Assembly: GCF_000003815.2 (NCBI RefSeq)
Contig: NC_049981.1
Location: 13,379,856 to 13,443,855 of the forward strand
Length of the DNA: 64,000 nucleotides
Direction of reading: 5' to 3'
Source: Branchiostoma floridae
Lineage: Eukaryota; Chordata; Leptocardii; Amphioxiformes; Branchiostomatidae
Shown here: one piece after another, positions 1 through 13,559 of the stretch
Numbering within the stretch: the stretch's first letter is position 1
Layout of the letters: the number at the start of each line of letters is the position of its first letter
Notes under the pieces: generated by a model
Database searches by the model: none
Seen by the model: the letters and a program-made list of their open reading frames with translations, nothing else
What the model was told of the DNA's origin: nothing
Translations under genes and position numbers: made by a program

Positions 1-1550
1 CGTCAGCCTAAGCCTTCCGCAGCGAACTTATGCATAAAAGGCCCCATGCTGCCTCAACACCAACTGCACCGGCAATGTCAACATTTTCTAGTTTACAGCA
101 AAGTTCACATTCGGTACTTGTTTTAAGTACATTATTTATCGCAATCAAAATGTACACACAAATATACTGAATTTTGTACAACGTGACAGCTAGGAATTAG
201 ATAGTTCTAGCATTCAATAGGCAAGTCGGGAATTTTCCTAGGAGTACCCAAGCTGTGAAGCTCAACTTTATTACAACAAGATGTAAACGTAGTGTAGATA
301 AAACGACAGCAGCCCAATGTTTTCGTGATTACAACTTCGTCGTTGATACAATTTGGTAATCAAAGATATGCAGCCAATCTCAGCGAAAAAGACCTTGGCT
401 CTCAAAGCCCTTGTATTCAGGCGTTATGCTGCCATTCAAGGACAATATGGCCACTCTTGTACGAGAATGAAGCAAACACAAGAAATACAAAGCCGAAGTG
501 AGAGCAAAAGGCTTTTATTCGCTGCTTATGATGTAAATGAACGGACACAAAACAACATTCATTTATTTTCAGTCAAGCCAGTGTAACAACACGAACAATC
601 GTAGATACTATCAGAACAACAAAACATCAACAAGACATTCTACGAGGGTCACGAAAAACTTAATCCAAGAACATTAGCTAGCGATACTTTACAGTGACCT
701 ACAACCATATAACCCTTACATGTCAGGTATAGGAAAATAGTCTCGCATTCACCTATGGCACCTAAAAATACTACACAGCATCATATACATGTACATTGCT
801 AGCACAGTACAGGACTGTCCATGGCTTTTAGCAAGCTGATATGATTTATTGAAGAGCATTTTTTAAACCAAAGACCTTTACTCTCAAAGCTCGTGTATTC
901 ACGTGTTTTCACCTTTTCAATTTCTGCTGATTGTATCTGAACATAACTAGTTTCGATTTATCCTGACGTGTCATTTGTCAGAAGAATGCACTCCAAAACC
1001 ATCCATGATTGGTTATCTTCACTGATGAGATCAATATCTGTCAGTTTTGATTGGTCAAGGAAAAAGATCGGACACGAGGACCTGCGCGTGCATGGGGGAG
1101 TCCTAACAACGCTTTATGCTAAATTCAGTCTACGTATTGCGCCAATGTTTACCCTAAAATGAAGAAGTCAGTCACGCAAAAGGCGACTCGCTAAGAATCA
1201 CACGGATTGACAGCTAGGCTGTTTAACGCAAATATGAGAAAATGCTTTGGTTGTATGTGCTCATAAATAATTCCAATTTGATTAGCTTTATTACTTGAAA
1301 AACAAAACTTCAGAAAGTCTGCTGATAAAAACAAGCGCCAAACTGATCAAAGCTTGTCACTGAAGAAATCGGTAAGTAAATTTAACAGACACTCGCTAGG
1401 CCAGAAGTGCACAGTCCTGGGTTTTAAGTTAGCACGATTGCAGCTAGAAATTTATCGAACTTAACCTTCCCTTTGACGACCGCTATCCATCAACCAAATA
1501 TCTGTGAGGAAACAGTCTTAGGTCCCATAGGGGAGAGTAGAATGTTACCA
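1..1550. other. no gene recognised
   Basis: AT-rich sequence with only short ORFs (longest about 77 codons at 353-586). None resembles a known family or has splice-site support. It may be intergenic DNA or belong to a gene outside the window. Confidence 0.5.
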
Positions 1551-1589
1551 AAATGCTGAAGCCTCTGTTGTTTTACTTGTTTGAAAATG

Positions 1590-2046
1590 TAATTTCTAAA
1601 GCCATCCCTACTACCCGAATTCCACAGGCCGCATCGGAACACCACTACAACCGTAGAGAACACCACTACAAACCTTCAGAAGAGCCATCGCCTACCGTGG
1701 ACCCACCATCTGGAACAATCTACCACCGGACATACGCACAGCCCCAACTCTGGCTTCCTTTAAGAGACTCTTAAAGTAACGGGAACGGCCAATTGAACGG
1801 ACTTGAATCATGTAGCAGTTTCTCTCATGTATTTTGTATGTATGTAAATGTAAATTTTGTATGTATGTAAATGTAAATTGTGTATATAGACGTATAGGAC
1901 TTATAAGGACTCAAGACGATGTAACTTTATCTCTGTTATATACTTTGTCTGACCCTTGCCTCTTCCCTCATGACCTCAATGAAAAGCGGCCTGCAGGCCG
2001 ATTTGAGCTTTCATGAATAAATAAAGGTTCAAACAAACAAACAAAC
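1590..2046 (+). mobile_element. 5'-truncated LINE 3' end (RT C-terminus plus tail)
   Basis: The frame at 1681-1779 encodes the conserved tail of many CR1/L2/jockey-type reverse transcriptase ORFs: the motif WNNLPPDIRTAPTLASFKR is followed by two leucines, a lysine and a stop. The upstream part (about 1635-1680) continues in another frame, so the copy is frameshifted and dead. A 3' UTR follows, ending in AATAAATAAAGG and a (CAAA)n tail at 2030-2046, as expected for target-primed insertion. The clade is inferred from this motif alone. Confidence 0.8.
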
Positions 2047-2109
2047 CGTAGTTGGCTCACTGTGTAATAACATAATTACAATAATTATTATTAGTTAAAC
2101 TATTCCTCA

Positions 2110-2277
2110 GGCCGAGGATAGACTTCGGCTTGTTTTGGCCTTTGTTGTCAGGCGTTTGATCAGAATTTCTATTCTGTCAGATTTCCTTATTATATCGTCC
2201 GTCGGCCCGGCGAAATAGAAAAACATACTTCTAGAAAACGTCCAAAACAAGCCAAAGCCTAACCTCTGCTTGGAGAA
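2110..2277. repeat. degenerate foldback repeat (CTCCAAGCAG family)
   Basis: The right arm ends in CCTAACCTCTGCTTGGAGA, which also ends the long foldback at 56587-56769. The left arm (CGGCTTGTTTTGG) is imperfectly complementary to CCAAAACAAGCC near 2250. Probably an old non-autonomous inverted-repeat transposon. Confidence 0.55.
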
Positions 2278-2525
2278 TAACCTAAAACTGCGGTGCGAGA
2301 CCAAACCGGAAGTCAGGACCAGACAGACTGGTTGATCAGGCAAATACACGGAATATTTCATCAGTGCCAACAACCTGTTGTGTTCTCTGCCGTTGTGTCC
2401 TGTACACGGACGAGAGGTGACGTGCTCCAGCTCGGTGAGAAACTCTACACGTCATCATGTGACCATGTTTGCTCAGAAATGTTCAATATTGTTGCGCGAG
2501 GGAGGGGTGGGGCCCACTGCTTGAT

Positions 2526-2705
2526 CTCCAAGCAGATGTTGGGATGGAAGAACGTTTTCTGCACGCCGGGTTGATCTGACAGCTGCTCAGTGAACGTGAG
2601 TAAGGTTGTAGGGGATCAAAGACATTTTCTTTGGGTTGAGTTAGAGTCAGAAAAGCCTGGAAGTCAGGAAACGTTGCGATCGTCCATCCCAGTATCTGCT
2701 TGGAG
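2526..2705. repeat. foldback repeat with CTCCAAGCAGA ends
   Basis: CTCCAAGCAGATGTTGGGAT at the left matches the reverse complement of the right end (CTCCAAGCAGATACTGGGAT), with further similarity inward. The unit is about 180 bp and shares its terminal motif with the copies at 2.2 and 56.6 kb. A GTGAGT donor-like site at 2596 lies inside it, so it could overlap an untranslated RAB27 exon, but that is unproven. Confidence 0.6.
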
Positions 2706-2778
2706 GTTTAACGTTAGCTTCGTCTGTGCAAGACCTGTGTTTACGTTCCGGCCCAGATGACTTCACAGTTCACGGAGT

Positions 2779-2822
2779 CAAACGTTAGGTATGGGTGGTA
2801 CAAACGTTAGGTATGGGTGGCA
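2779..2822. repeat. 22-bp tandem duplication
   Basis: Two adjacent near-identical copies of CAAACGTTAGGTATGGGTGG plus two bases. Confidence 0.85.
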
Positions 2823-2829
2823 CAGCGGC

Positions 2830-5478
2830 CAACAGGACATTTTGGAAGGATTTAAGAGCATGAAACGAGATGTCTATAATGTAAAGAATCTTCCTGCACA
2901 ACGTATAAAAAATAATGGGCAATGATAACGTTAATGCCCAATACGAATTCGGAATTATGATATATGTGAAATTGACAGGAAAAAGGTTAAAACAATATTA
3001 AAAAGTAAGACAACCGTCTAGGTTCATGTATTTTTTTGCAAACTTAGAGGTTGAACATTGGAGGATATAACTTGTTTCGAAGAAAATGCCCTTTAGGTCT
3101 TTGTAATCCTGCCTTCTTAGAATTCATTAGATTCACAGAAATTGCCTTACACCAAATTTCATTGGCTGACACATGTCACATGACTTCCAAAGTCTGCTAA
3201 TCCTAATCCTAATCCCTGCATATACTTTTACCATACAGTATTATGTAACTCAGTACTATTTGTGGATGACTGTTCATCTGATGACATTGATGACATTATG
3301 TAACACACTGGGAATCCTTTGAGTCAACCCCGTGTACATGTAGACCCTCAGGAGTCCCTCAGGCTTTGACATCTGACATCCATTGTACTGTGTCATCATA
3401 AAACATTGTACATGTAACCAGATGATGTGAACCAATCAGTAGACTTATTTGATCAATTTGATTATGTAAGGCTGAAGTCATTGGTAAGCCAACAGGTGGT
3501 TGAAGGTGATTGACCCCAGGATTGACCCCAGGAACCAAGGCCTGTTTTTATATTCTGATCTGACAGGTTGTGACAGCTGCTCCATGCATAAATAATGCCC
3601 TGTGATTTTAGCCATGAAAGCAGTGCATTGTACTATAAATATGGTACTGCTGGAGGTTTGAAAAGATAGATACATTTGTTCGCTTTATTCCATTGAACTG
3701 ATTAATCGCCTCAAGGCATATCACACCTTGATATGTACCTAGGCATCATGTATGTAAGGACACGGTATGTAAAACTGGACTGGCTGGTTTCATCCAGTCA
3801 CGTGTACCCTGGGGTATAATATCAAACCAATTTGGGCCTACCACTATGATGTAATTTCTGAACATCCTGGCCTCAATTATAGACATGGTACATGTAGGTT
3901 TTTCAACCTTCCCCCAGGTTCTTACCCCCATAGCCTGAATACAAATTTGGTGTCGAACAGTTAGCCTCCACCAGCCCTTTGCATGGGGTAATTACTGTAT
4001 GCAGGGAAGAATTCAGCAAAACGAGGGTGAATAATTGGCTAGGAGTATAGGAGGGTCAGTCTACAGGATAAGTTACATTTTCCCCTCCAGTGAAACCCTA
4101 TGGTGGCCAAACTCTCCTTGAGGATTTGTTGTTCTTCCAATGCAGTTAGTCAGGTAGATACTACCAGTACCAAACAGCTACCATATCAGGGAGAAGGTTA
4201 GCATGCTAGAGGTGTGGCTCTCCTCTAACACAGGATAAACCTAATAACACCTTAGAAAGAACTGCAACCCATTCATGAGTAGTACTAAGCATTCATGTCG
4301 GGTAGCAACAATGGTAGAGATTTGAACTCTGGACCCTCTAGTTCCCAACACAAGGGGTTACTCACAAAGTATGCTAACTATGATTCTACAGATAATGTAA
4401 TGAGTATCATTCCGTACTGCAAAAGCTGTAGCTGTAGTGACAGAAAAATGGTGCCAGACATGCACTAGGACTGCAGGTGTACATTGGGTGCTGTGATATT
4501 AGCCATGTTATTGAGATAGAGCAAAAAGTAATATAAGCTCCCCTTGTTCAAACAATTCTTCCTGGTATATTTGCAGCAAAGAGAAGTGTTACTTGGTAGG
4601 GTTGGAAAATATTAATGTGACGTACTTCCAGGTAAATAAGTGTAAATGTCAATTTGATTTATGGTTCATTGACACAAATATATCATGTACATGATTGAAT
4701 TAGAGTATGGGCCAACCAGAAATAACTATTTCTGGGAACACAATCAGTTCAGGTAATTTTATCCCCGGATGTAACTGTTAATTGTATTCTGCTCTGATTG
4801 GTTACATGGAGATTCAAACTGTTATGAAATATAACTGTTACTTAGATTGACACCTGGTATGAATGAGCAGCAGGTGTTCAATGTTTACGAACCTGTCTTT
4901 ATGATAGCTGCTCTTTCAATACCCATAATTCTAAAGGTTTAATCTACTAGTATTAATATCCACAACAGGAGTTGACACATCACAAAGATGTCTTTAACAG
5001 TGTTTTGATATTTTTCAGCCTTTAACATGCTTGCAACATTTAAATGCTACACTCAATTTTCAAACAAGACATACAGAGTTTGTTTGTAACAGCCAGGATG
5101 AAGGCCTTAGGATGAATATCTAATGCAAATTTTCATGATGTGGATTTGCTAATATATGATATACCTATTATTAAATACAAAGTGCAATATACATGGAGTA
5201 ATGTATGTTTCACTACATCTAGTTGTGTTTTTCTAGATGTGATTTTGCTCCATGGACAATGTAATTCCAAACAATCATCAAGTAGCTACTACATGTATAA
5301 ACCAAAATGATGAATCAAGGCATAAGGTGTTGCAAAAATCATTCGTAAGCCCAATTTTGATTGTTACACATTATAATATGTGTGCACCATATCATCAGGC
5401 AGAGACTTAAAAATAATTTGTATGTATGTTTCAATATGGTTGGTTGTTTGTATTTCCAGACAGAATTCTGGAGTATCT
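2830..5478. other. region upstream of RAB27, likely 5' intron
   Basis: No coding signal. A weak tRNA-like SINE remnant (minus strand) lies around 4290-4370, where GATTTGAACTCTGGACC resembles an antisense T-loop. Since the RAB27 coding exon at 5479 follows a plausible acceptor (TTTCCAG near 5461), part of this stretch may be intron downstream of a non-coding first exon. Confidence 0.4.
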
Positions 5479-7596
5479 ATGGCGTCAGAATCATCAAGTG
5501 ACTATGACTATCTCATCAAATTCTTAGCCTTAGGAGATTCAGGTAAGAACTGGTCTTGCACGTTTCTGAGAAAATTCTTGTAATATAGATTGAGATTGAC
5601 AGCTTTTTGTAAAAGTAAGTACAAATGTAGTACATGCATCAAGGGGGCTATACCCTGAGTGCACACTCTTTCATCTGCTCTTTTAACCTATGGGAGTGAC
5701 CGAGAGAGCGGAGTTAACAATTAAAAAAAAAATTAAAGATTGCCCAAAGGAGAGAGGATGAAGAAACTGAATCCTGGTTGTTCTTAAAGCTGAAGGGGTA
5801 CCCTACATACACAGCTTTTTTTCCGTCAGATGTATTTCATGGAAGAGACCTCTTGACTTGAGGGTGAGCAGCCTCGAATTTAGACCCCTACTTTATCCTT
5901 AGGGCCTGGTCACACTGAAAGCTAAAAAAGACGGTGTCCAGGCTATTGGGAACTTAAACCTGAGCTTCCTCTTGTTCCAAAAGAAACAAACAAACAAACA
6001 AACAATATGTGTACTGTCTTCTTTCTGTGCAGGTGTCGGTAAGACCAGTTTCCTGTACCAGTACACAGATGGCACCTTCAATCCTAAATTCATCACAACG
6101 GTGGGGATCGACTTCAGGGAAAAGAGAGTGGTGAGTAAATTACAGTATCTTGCTTAATCAATGTACAAGTATATAATTACTGCATACTTGGAACAGTGTT
6201 AGTCTGCTAACATTCTACTTCTATCTTCTGATGAAAAGGTTGTTGTAGATCCTTTTGCTTCTGTCATCATAGTCTCCAAAAATCCTAGGAAAAAAATTAT
6301 ACCACAAATGTGACCCTGCCTGATAATGAGAGTAAGGGAGGAGTTGGCTGGTGCGATAGCAATGTTTAGATGTTCCTATTCCTAGCCTGTGCTTTCTAAC
6401 ATTGGTGCATGTGTTGTGTGTCTGTTAGGTTTACCGTCCTAGTGGAGCCGACAATGTTGGCAGAGGACAACGAGTTCACCTTCAGCTTTGGGACACTGCT
6501 GGTCAAGAGAGGTATTTAAGATTGTCTGTGTACGACAAGGAAATCTATAGAAATCTTTTTGTAAAATATACATTCAAATTCATTTAGACTGAATTTGTTG
6601 AATAGGATACATGATAACTTTTAAGAAGATGACATTTCCTATTTGGGAGACAATTCTAGTAATAGCATATTATGTAATCTTCAAATTTTTTCTTCACTGC
6701 TGGAGCATTTTTTCACAACTTTACCTGCAACTGTTGACACTTGATTTTAGGTCCCGGTAACAAAAGTTTTCTGCCAACACGATAAAGTCTGTCTGTACAT
6801 GGGTTTCAGGTTCCGCAGCCTGACGACGGCATTCTTCCGCGACGCCATGGGCTTCCTTCTGTTGTTTGACCTGACGAGCGAGCAGTCTTTCGTGAACATC
6901 CGCAACTGGATGAGCCAGTTGCAGATGCACGCGTACTGCGAGAATCCTGACGTCGTCCTGTGTGGGAACAAGGCCGACCTGGAGGACCAGAGGGTTATAT
7001 CTGAAGAGAAGGCACGGGAAGTAGCAGAGAAGTATGGGTAGGTAAAAATAGACCTACCTAATAGGATTGGTGCATCCTAAAGTGAAGAAAATTTTGGGTT
7101 CAACCACATGCACACACGTTACCACTAGGTGGCTACACAAATACCGACTATAAGACTTAAGAGCGGACAAAACTGTAAAAGTAAAAAAAAAACTAGAAAA
7201 TACTCATGTATTGAAGAAATGACAAAATGTTGGAGTCTGCATGCTGTATGGACGTCAAATGTACATACCTGGTATGAGGGTGAAAAGTCCAGGTTTAAAT
7301 GCTGTTGTTTCTTGAATGAATAGATGGATAGATGGTACAGACAGATGGAGGGATGACACAATGAAATTGAATCTAAAATGGTTTGTTTTTGTGTCCACAG
7401 AATGCCATACTTTGAGACGAGTGCGGCCACAGGCATGAACATCTCCAAAGCCGTGGAGGGCCTGCTAGACCTGGTGATGGTGCGTATGGAGCAGTGTGTG
7501 GACAAGTCAAGCCTGCCCATCACCGGACACAAGAGATTAGAAGGCTCCACTGTGGAGGTGGACGAAGCAGGAGAGGAGTCCAAATGTTTCTGCTGA
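5479..7596 (+). CDS. RAB27: Rab27 small GTPase (5 exons)
   Basis: Exons 5479-5542, 6033-6130, 6429-6511, 6810-7037 and 7401-7596 splice in phase with GT-AG introns to give 222 aa, close to the 218-221 aa of vertebrate Rab27. Visible motifs are the P-loop GDSGVGKT (residues 19-26), the switch II box WDTAGQE (75-81, catalytic Gln 80), NKAD (135-138) and SAA in the last exon. The insert [15 protein letters not shown] before switch II and the block [18 protein letters not shown] are Rab27 hallmarks. The protein ends Cys-Phe-Cys, a CxC double geranylgeranylation site. Known role: Rab27 recruits Slp/Slac2/Munc13-4 effectors to dock secretory vesicles and lysosome-related organelles. The first intron splits the P-loop glycine codon. 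Likely the single ancestor-type copy of RAB27A/B. Confidence 0.96.
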
Positions 7597-9590
7597 AATG
7601 TCCTCACTTGTTTTGTTGTTTTTTTCTTCCAGAAGAGAGAACATATCAGTATCAGCGGGTATCCATGGTAATTGCATTCCAAGTAAATTTAAAATGATTC
7701 TATGGACTCCCAAAGAAAATTATCTTCAGGTTGCTGTGTCCAAGTGTTTTTATTCCTCGTGCCCTGTAGTAGTGGTTTCAACAATATTTATGATATCAGT
7801 GGTTACAACAGTAATTGATATGATATTAACATATATCATGGCCAAAGGGTTTATAATCATGAGAACATGATACTGCAAGATCTAAGAAATAAAATCTTAT
7901 AGTAATTGTTCAGATCTTTTGTTCAAAACTTGATGGAGATAGTTGTTCTACATTATGCTATGGTGTTAGAATATTCACACTTTTGCACACAGTCGATGCA
8001 CTGCATGTTTAAAGTACTTCCGCCTTTGCACAAAGAACAGTGTCACACTCATTGTATGATAATATTTGTAACAGTGTTCTTGAGACAGTTGTGGATGGTG
8101 TCGTACAAAATTATGATAGGAAGGTTGCGATAGGTCCTTTGTGATAGTCTCTTCTGTCCTTGTAAGTGCCCGTCACACAGCAGGAAAATCAACAAGCTCT
8201 AAATTACATTTTGGGCAGTAGTACATCCAGTTTTCTCTCCATCATAGTCAATACATTGTTTTGGTATCAGCCAATACTTGCAGGTCCCTAATTCCCATCC
8301 AATGTGATAAGGATTTTCAGGTGAAAAATATGTTCAAATTTTTCAATTTGGCAAACTTCTGGTGATCAACAAATATAACAGACCGTGTGACAAGGAATTG
8401 AGTGCATCTTTAGATGATTGCTGTTGGGCTTTTAGAAGAAAAGGGTAAGGACATTCCATTAGTTGGAAAAGATGTTATGAGTGAGTATGTTTTATAAGAA
8501 CAGCCAGGACACTCCCCGGGCTGAAGTTGACTAGCTCACATCCAACGTACCACATCTTTATAAAATGTCAGTCATTGTTAGGGATGTGTTGATGCACATA
8601 CTCTACATCACAAACTCCAAATATGGGTACATTGTTTGGGACACAAATGTGTCTCACCCAAAAGTTGGAAGGGAACAGTTGTAACAGACAATACAATAAT
8701 TACATTTGTTTCAGATGCTTAGAACATTTTGTTTGACAGATCTATACCATACACAAGAAACAAATGTGTTTTGCCAATATTTCTTGTTCTATGCCACATT
8801 TAACCTGGAGTGAGTGTTTTTTTTTCCTTTCATACATGTAACTTAGATGTATTCAGCATGTAATTGTTACACTGTAAACAAAAATGGAAAGTCTCAGAAC
8901 AAGGCTATAGAAATATTGTAAGATGAAATCCAATATACAAATTCTCAGAGTGACACTAACTATATGATGTCTTGTCAAATATTCAAATATGGCACCAGGT
9001 TTGCAACTTGGTGGACATAGAATTGTAAAGTGTGATAAACATCTATTGGTACAGATAATTCAATGAGCATTTCTCACGACTCCCTTTCTAACATAGCAAT
9101 GGAGATTATTTGCTGGTTGCATTTTAGGAAAGACGGTTTTATGAATTTACAGGGTGATAAGGAAGAACTGACATTCAGGAAGGTGTCAAGAATTATGAAA
9201 TGAGGAAAAATTACATGTATATTATGAAAGCTGTCAAGTGTCTGACTATACCACCCCCTATTAGCTGTAGAATGGAATATTCTGGTAGATAGTGCATGCA
9301 CTCCTAGTACATGTATTAGCAAATGCTATTTATACAGATGTTATCTTCAAGATTTAGTTTATGGCTTATTGGTTGCACAAATGTGAGGTATTTTAGTTCA
9401 TGTTTAGGAATTCTGCTGTAGATATGTTTTTGTCATGTTATACATTTTGTATACCAGTAACAAAATAGATAAAACATGGTTTGTCAAGGTTATGTGAAAA
9501 TGTACCCAAGTGCTATTCAGTTTTGTAGTGCTAGCAACTTTCATTTTTTGGTTTCCCAAGAAATAAAGAACACATTGTAGGATATTGTGG
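7597..9590 (+). other. RAB27 3' UTR (probable extent)
   Basis: AT-rich sequence directly after the stop with no further coding signal. AATAAA signals occur at 7888-7893 and 9562-9567, suggesting short and long 3' UTR forms. The true ends cannot be fixed without transcript data. Confidence 0.45.
9562..9567 (+). terminator. poly(A) signal AATAAA, RAB27 distal
   Basis: Canonical hexamer within AAGAAATAAAGAACAC about 2 kb after the stop. An earlier AATAAA at 7888-7893 is an alternative. Confidence 0.4.
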
Positions 9591-12030
9591 ATTTAATGGA
9601 ACTCTATTATTGCATTTTTAACAATCACCTTTATGCGTTATTTCAGCTTTATTATGGCCATGAAAAAATGGAGGTATTATTTGGGGTGTCTGTTCATCTG
9701 CTTTTCTGCATATTTGTGGTCAACAATAACTCTAGAATGTCTGAATGGAGTGATATTTGGCATGTGGGTAGGTCAAGGTCAATTTGGGGCCCTGGCTGCT
9801 CTCTATGGCACTGCATCAAAACTTCCAGTTTCTGTATTTTGTACTTAATATTTTGTACTGGTTGTGTTAGCGTTTTGTTGATTTAAGTCAGTCATGGTGA
9901 ATTACTATGAATTGAAACAAGTTCTTTTGAAAAAAGCTGCCATTTTCACCTCTATGAAAAGGAGTACTTATTGGTGGCTAGTTGATCAGTGCAATATAAC
10001 TGCATCTCATGTATTCCACATTTGTCAAAAGAATGATTGAACGAAACCATTTCCACCTTACATCGAAAATGAAAAAAAAATCTGATTCGATGATTTAGCA
10101 TATTGCATTTAATCACCCACTCGTTATGCTTTCTGTAGGATTTGAATGTTCTGAGTATTAATTTTGTAAACACGTTATTCACCCACTTTCTCCATACATG
10201 TAGAAGAGCATGTGCCTATATCCATTTTCTTGCCCCTACCAAATTTATTATACCAGGGTTATTTTGTTTAAATTCCATTGCAGTTATTTGGCAAAGAACT
10301 TTACAAAATCGTTTATGATAAGGTGTGTAACAGACATTGTTGTGTGAAGTTTTCATTCTGGAAAGATTTTCTAGTAGTTGACTTGTCCTGGCAAATGCCA
10401 ATGCATTCTACACAAGACTGTGTGAATCAAGTTTTGTTCAGTGTGATGCATGTGTACACATCACGAATGAGAAACATACAAGGGGTGATGTAGAATACTA
10501 TCTCAGACCCAGCTACAGTCCATCCCTCTGTCCCAGGCCAATCAGTTACCTTTTACTTTTGAGAGTCCATCACATCCTCTCTTGCAGCTAGCATACTCTC
10601 TTGTCAAAGGTCCCCAAGTAAGGTAACCATGCCCTTACTGAGGCAGCTTTTTGCATCAAGTTTGTATTGGCAACTGTTGGTTGGCACAAGCAAGGTTGAA
10701 GATTTCAAAGAAATTCATTATTTTTTATCCTTAAGACAACATATAATTTAATAGCTTGTTGGTACTTGGTTTGAATTCTCAGCTGATAAAAATATGGCTG
10801 ACCCACCATTACAAAGAATTTGCCCCTCTATTTGCATCAACATGTTACCTCTCACTATCTTTGCAGAACTAGTGTGGGATGAAGGAGAATTCTTATTACA
10901 CAACCAGTAGGTACTTACATTGCTTGCGTTTTGATGTCTCTCAGACACCTTCGTCAGAGCTTCTAACTGGAGTTCTGCCTCTCACCACTATATGTTGCTG
11001 ATGTAGGTGTTTCTTAATCCTACCCATAACCATTGCATCATTTTAAGTACAACATGGTGAATTCATCTTTCATACAGTGACACAAAAATATATGCTGCAC
11101 TCTGTTAGTATCACTGAAATGCTTTAATAAACACAAACACAACAGGGTAATCCCTCTGTTGACAGTGTTTCTCCCTGTGGTGAGAGATTACTGTTTGACT
11201 TCCCCCCTCAACTGAAGAAAAAAAAATTGTCACATACAATTATAGCTTGAGATCCATACACAGGTCTCAATCTAATAGAACAAAGAGCTGCTAGCAATCA
11301 TAAAGGTCTCTTTCTCATAAACTATGATAAATCAAACACAGTAATTATCCACTATATAGAAGAGGATGGTGTTATCAATAAATACAGACTGCAAGGATGT
11401 TATGTCACACACAGCTATTGACTATCAACCTCACTTGCAGAAGAGACACCTATTGAGTAGGATGCGAAGTACAGTGTAGGTAATACATTTGCAAAGTTGT
11501 TTCAAGCCAAGGATTTTCGTAAGCTAATGGACGATAGTGCTGGATATACGAATCGAAGCAAAGGCTACATGTAGATACAAACCACCCCAAATTACTCCCC
11601 TTTTTCAGATATTTCACTTGTTAAAACCCAGGTAAATGCAGTCAAAATGTTTCTGCTATAACATGGAGTTATTTTTGCACTATTCTCACCTTTATGCACA
11701 TTTTTATATGAGGTTTTTGCATGCAACTAGGAAGTGTCTATTATGTCCAATTACAGTCCTTTTTTTCTAATATTCAATCGCTCGTTTACACTAAAGAATA
11801 TAATATGTCAAATAACCTAAGACATGACAGTAAGCTGAACACTGTGGCTTAAGGTATGACAGAAATAGCTGAAGTCAGGTAATACGTAATACATGCCTAT
11901 GTCAAGATATCATTGTTTTTTTTTCTGTTTTTTAAGAAATGATTCCATCACTGCTGGCCTCATTATTGATGAATGTGCACACAAAGTCTCCATTCACAAC
12001 TGTCCCCACGAAATTCCCGCGTATTCCGCC
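9590..12030. other. convergent intergenic region / ZFAND 3' UTR
   Basis: RAB27 (+) and the ZFAND gene (-) face each other tail to tail here. ORFs at 9587-9886 and elsewhere show no family resemblance. The minus-strand 3' UTR of the zinc-finger gene must lie below 12031; a TTTATT (minus AATAAA) near 10244-10249 is a possible end. Confidence 0.4.
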
Positions 12031-13547
12031 CTAAAGCTTTTGGATCTTCTCTCCGACAACGACCGGGTTATTCTTGCGGATCTGCTCTTGTCCAGCTGCC
12101 TTGTAGTCAAACGTACAATCGTGTTTGTCGGAATACCGGTGAAGCCCGCAGTATAAACCACCACAGCGACACGAAAAACCTGAAACACATTGGGAATACT
12201 TGGCTTGATATGGTGTAAAAAAAAATACATTCAATAGCAGTCTTAACAGTACATGTAGCTAGATTTGAATACAGGACCTTTAGGGTCTGGGCAGAACCCC
12301 AACCATTACACCATGTCAATGCCAAGGTGTGGCATGATTTTGAGATGAAACAACAGAGACAATAAAATATTTCAACTCCCTACTGTTGCTTTGTGCCCCT
12401 TTTGGTCCCATTGATAAAATAGCAGCACTTTACTATAGGATGTATGGTAAGTGCATCCACTTTCATACTGTAGAGTACTTTACCTCAGAATGCAGCTTAA
12501 AATAAGGTACTAATAGTTACCTGTAAGTCCTACTTTCTTCCGGCATGTGAAACAGCGATTTTTCTTGGATTTGCCTTTCTGTGAATCGGGACTATTCTGT
12601 GACCTGTCTGACTGATCTTCTTCTTGTAAGGTCGTACTATCGGCCGCGTTCGTTGTTGTTGGTGCCACGGCCCCCTCTACCTCTGCTTGCGCCTCCGCGG
12701 CCTGTGGACTCGTGGACGAATCGGCAGCATCGTCCCAGCTCCCGACAGGCGAGGGTTCTTCATGGGTCACAGTGTTGGTGGAAGTGCTACTGCTGTTGCC
12801 TGTGTGAACAATGGGAGTCACAATGTTAAAGCAAATTTGTAGGCACATGGATACATAATGAGTATTAATGGCATTTGCCTGATAACACCAAAATGCTCGT
12901 GAATCCAACATAATGGGACAATAAGTGCTGAGAATGCTACCTCATTTGCAAATTCCCACGAAGGTTTACTACAACAACTGTGAACTATTATTTAATCACA
13001 ATGCATTACATGATCATTGTTGCACAATCTTGAACAACTTCAATTTGCTATGGGAGTTCCAGAACAACTTGTAAAGTAAGAATGAGACAACTGCTTGACA
13101 ATGGGGTAAGAAGATACAATGGTGGCAACTACCAGTTCCTCTATTTCATAGCAACTCTAAATGCTGGGGAAAACATCAATATCAGCTGCAATACTGTTCA
13201 TTGTCTGTCAGTAGGGGAGCCAAAACAGAACAATTTCTTTGACAGGAAATATTATACCAATCGACCCATAGCTTCTTGAGATATGTTCTTCAACCTCAAA
13301 CAAAACCACGAACAGTAAAATAGTACAACAAACATGGCCTTTGTGTTGAAGGTTACAATAGTGAGTAAATGTAACTCTTAATTCTAAAGTTTCTACCTGC
13401 TGGGCTTATCCTTCCAGAGTTAGGGGAGTTTTGCTTTCTCCTGAGAGTGTCCTTGTAGCACTTGGAACACATGCCGTCATTGGCTGATGTGCCGTAGAAC
13501 CCACAGCCATTCCGACAAAGTGTGGGATTGGCCTGTGCTTGATCCAT
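12031..13547 (-). CDS. ZFAND5/6: A20/AN1 zinc-finger protein, ZFAND5/6 type (3 coding exons)
   Basis: On the minus strand the coding exons are 13547-13397, 12799-12521 and 12179-12031, joined by GT-AG introns in phase, giving 192 aa (vertebrate ZFAND5/6 are about 208-213). The ATG at 13547 lies nine bases into its exon. The N-terminus carries an A20-type finger with Cys 11, 15, 27 and 30 ([15 protein letters not shown]). A low-complexity Ser/Thr/Glu linker follows. The AN1 finger is split by the last intron: [13 protein letters not shown], then [19 protein letters not shown]. The end [12 protein letters not shown] is nearly invariant in the family. Family role: the A20 finger binds ubiquitin and the proteins modulate NF-kB signalling, proteasomal degradation and peroxisomal import. 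It looks like an unduplicated relative of both vertebrate genes. Confidence 0.94.
12262..12322 (-). repeat. tRNA-derived SINE head
   Basis: Inside the last ZFAND intron. Read on the minus strand it starts TGGTGTAATGGTTGGGG, like a tRNA A box, and ends near CCTGTATTCAAATC, like a T-loop B box. A similar head is at 59950-60015. Confidence 0.6.
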
Positions 13548-13559
13548 TCTCAAACCTGC

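Noticed and set aside
7125-7682. 185-codon minus-strand ORF
   Set aside because: Antisense to the last RAB27 exon and its intron; composition is not protein-like.
12262-12316. Functional tRNA gene
   Set aside because: The tRNA-like segment lacks a foldable acceptor stem and occurs in several diverged copies, so it is a SINE head.
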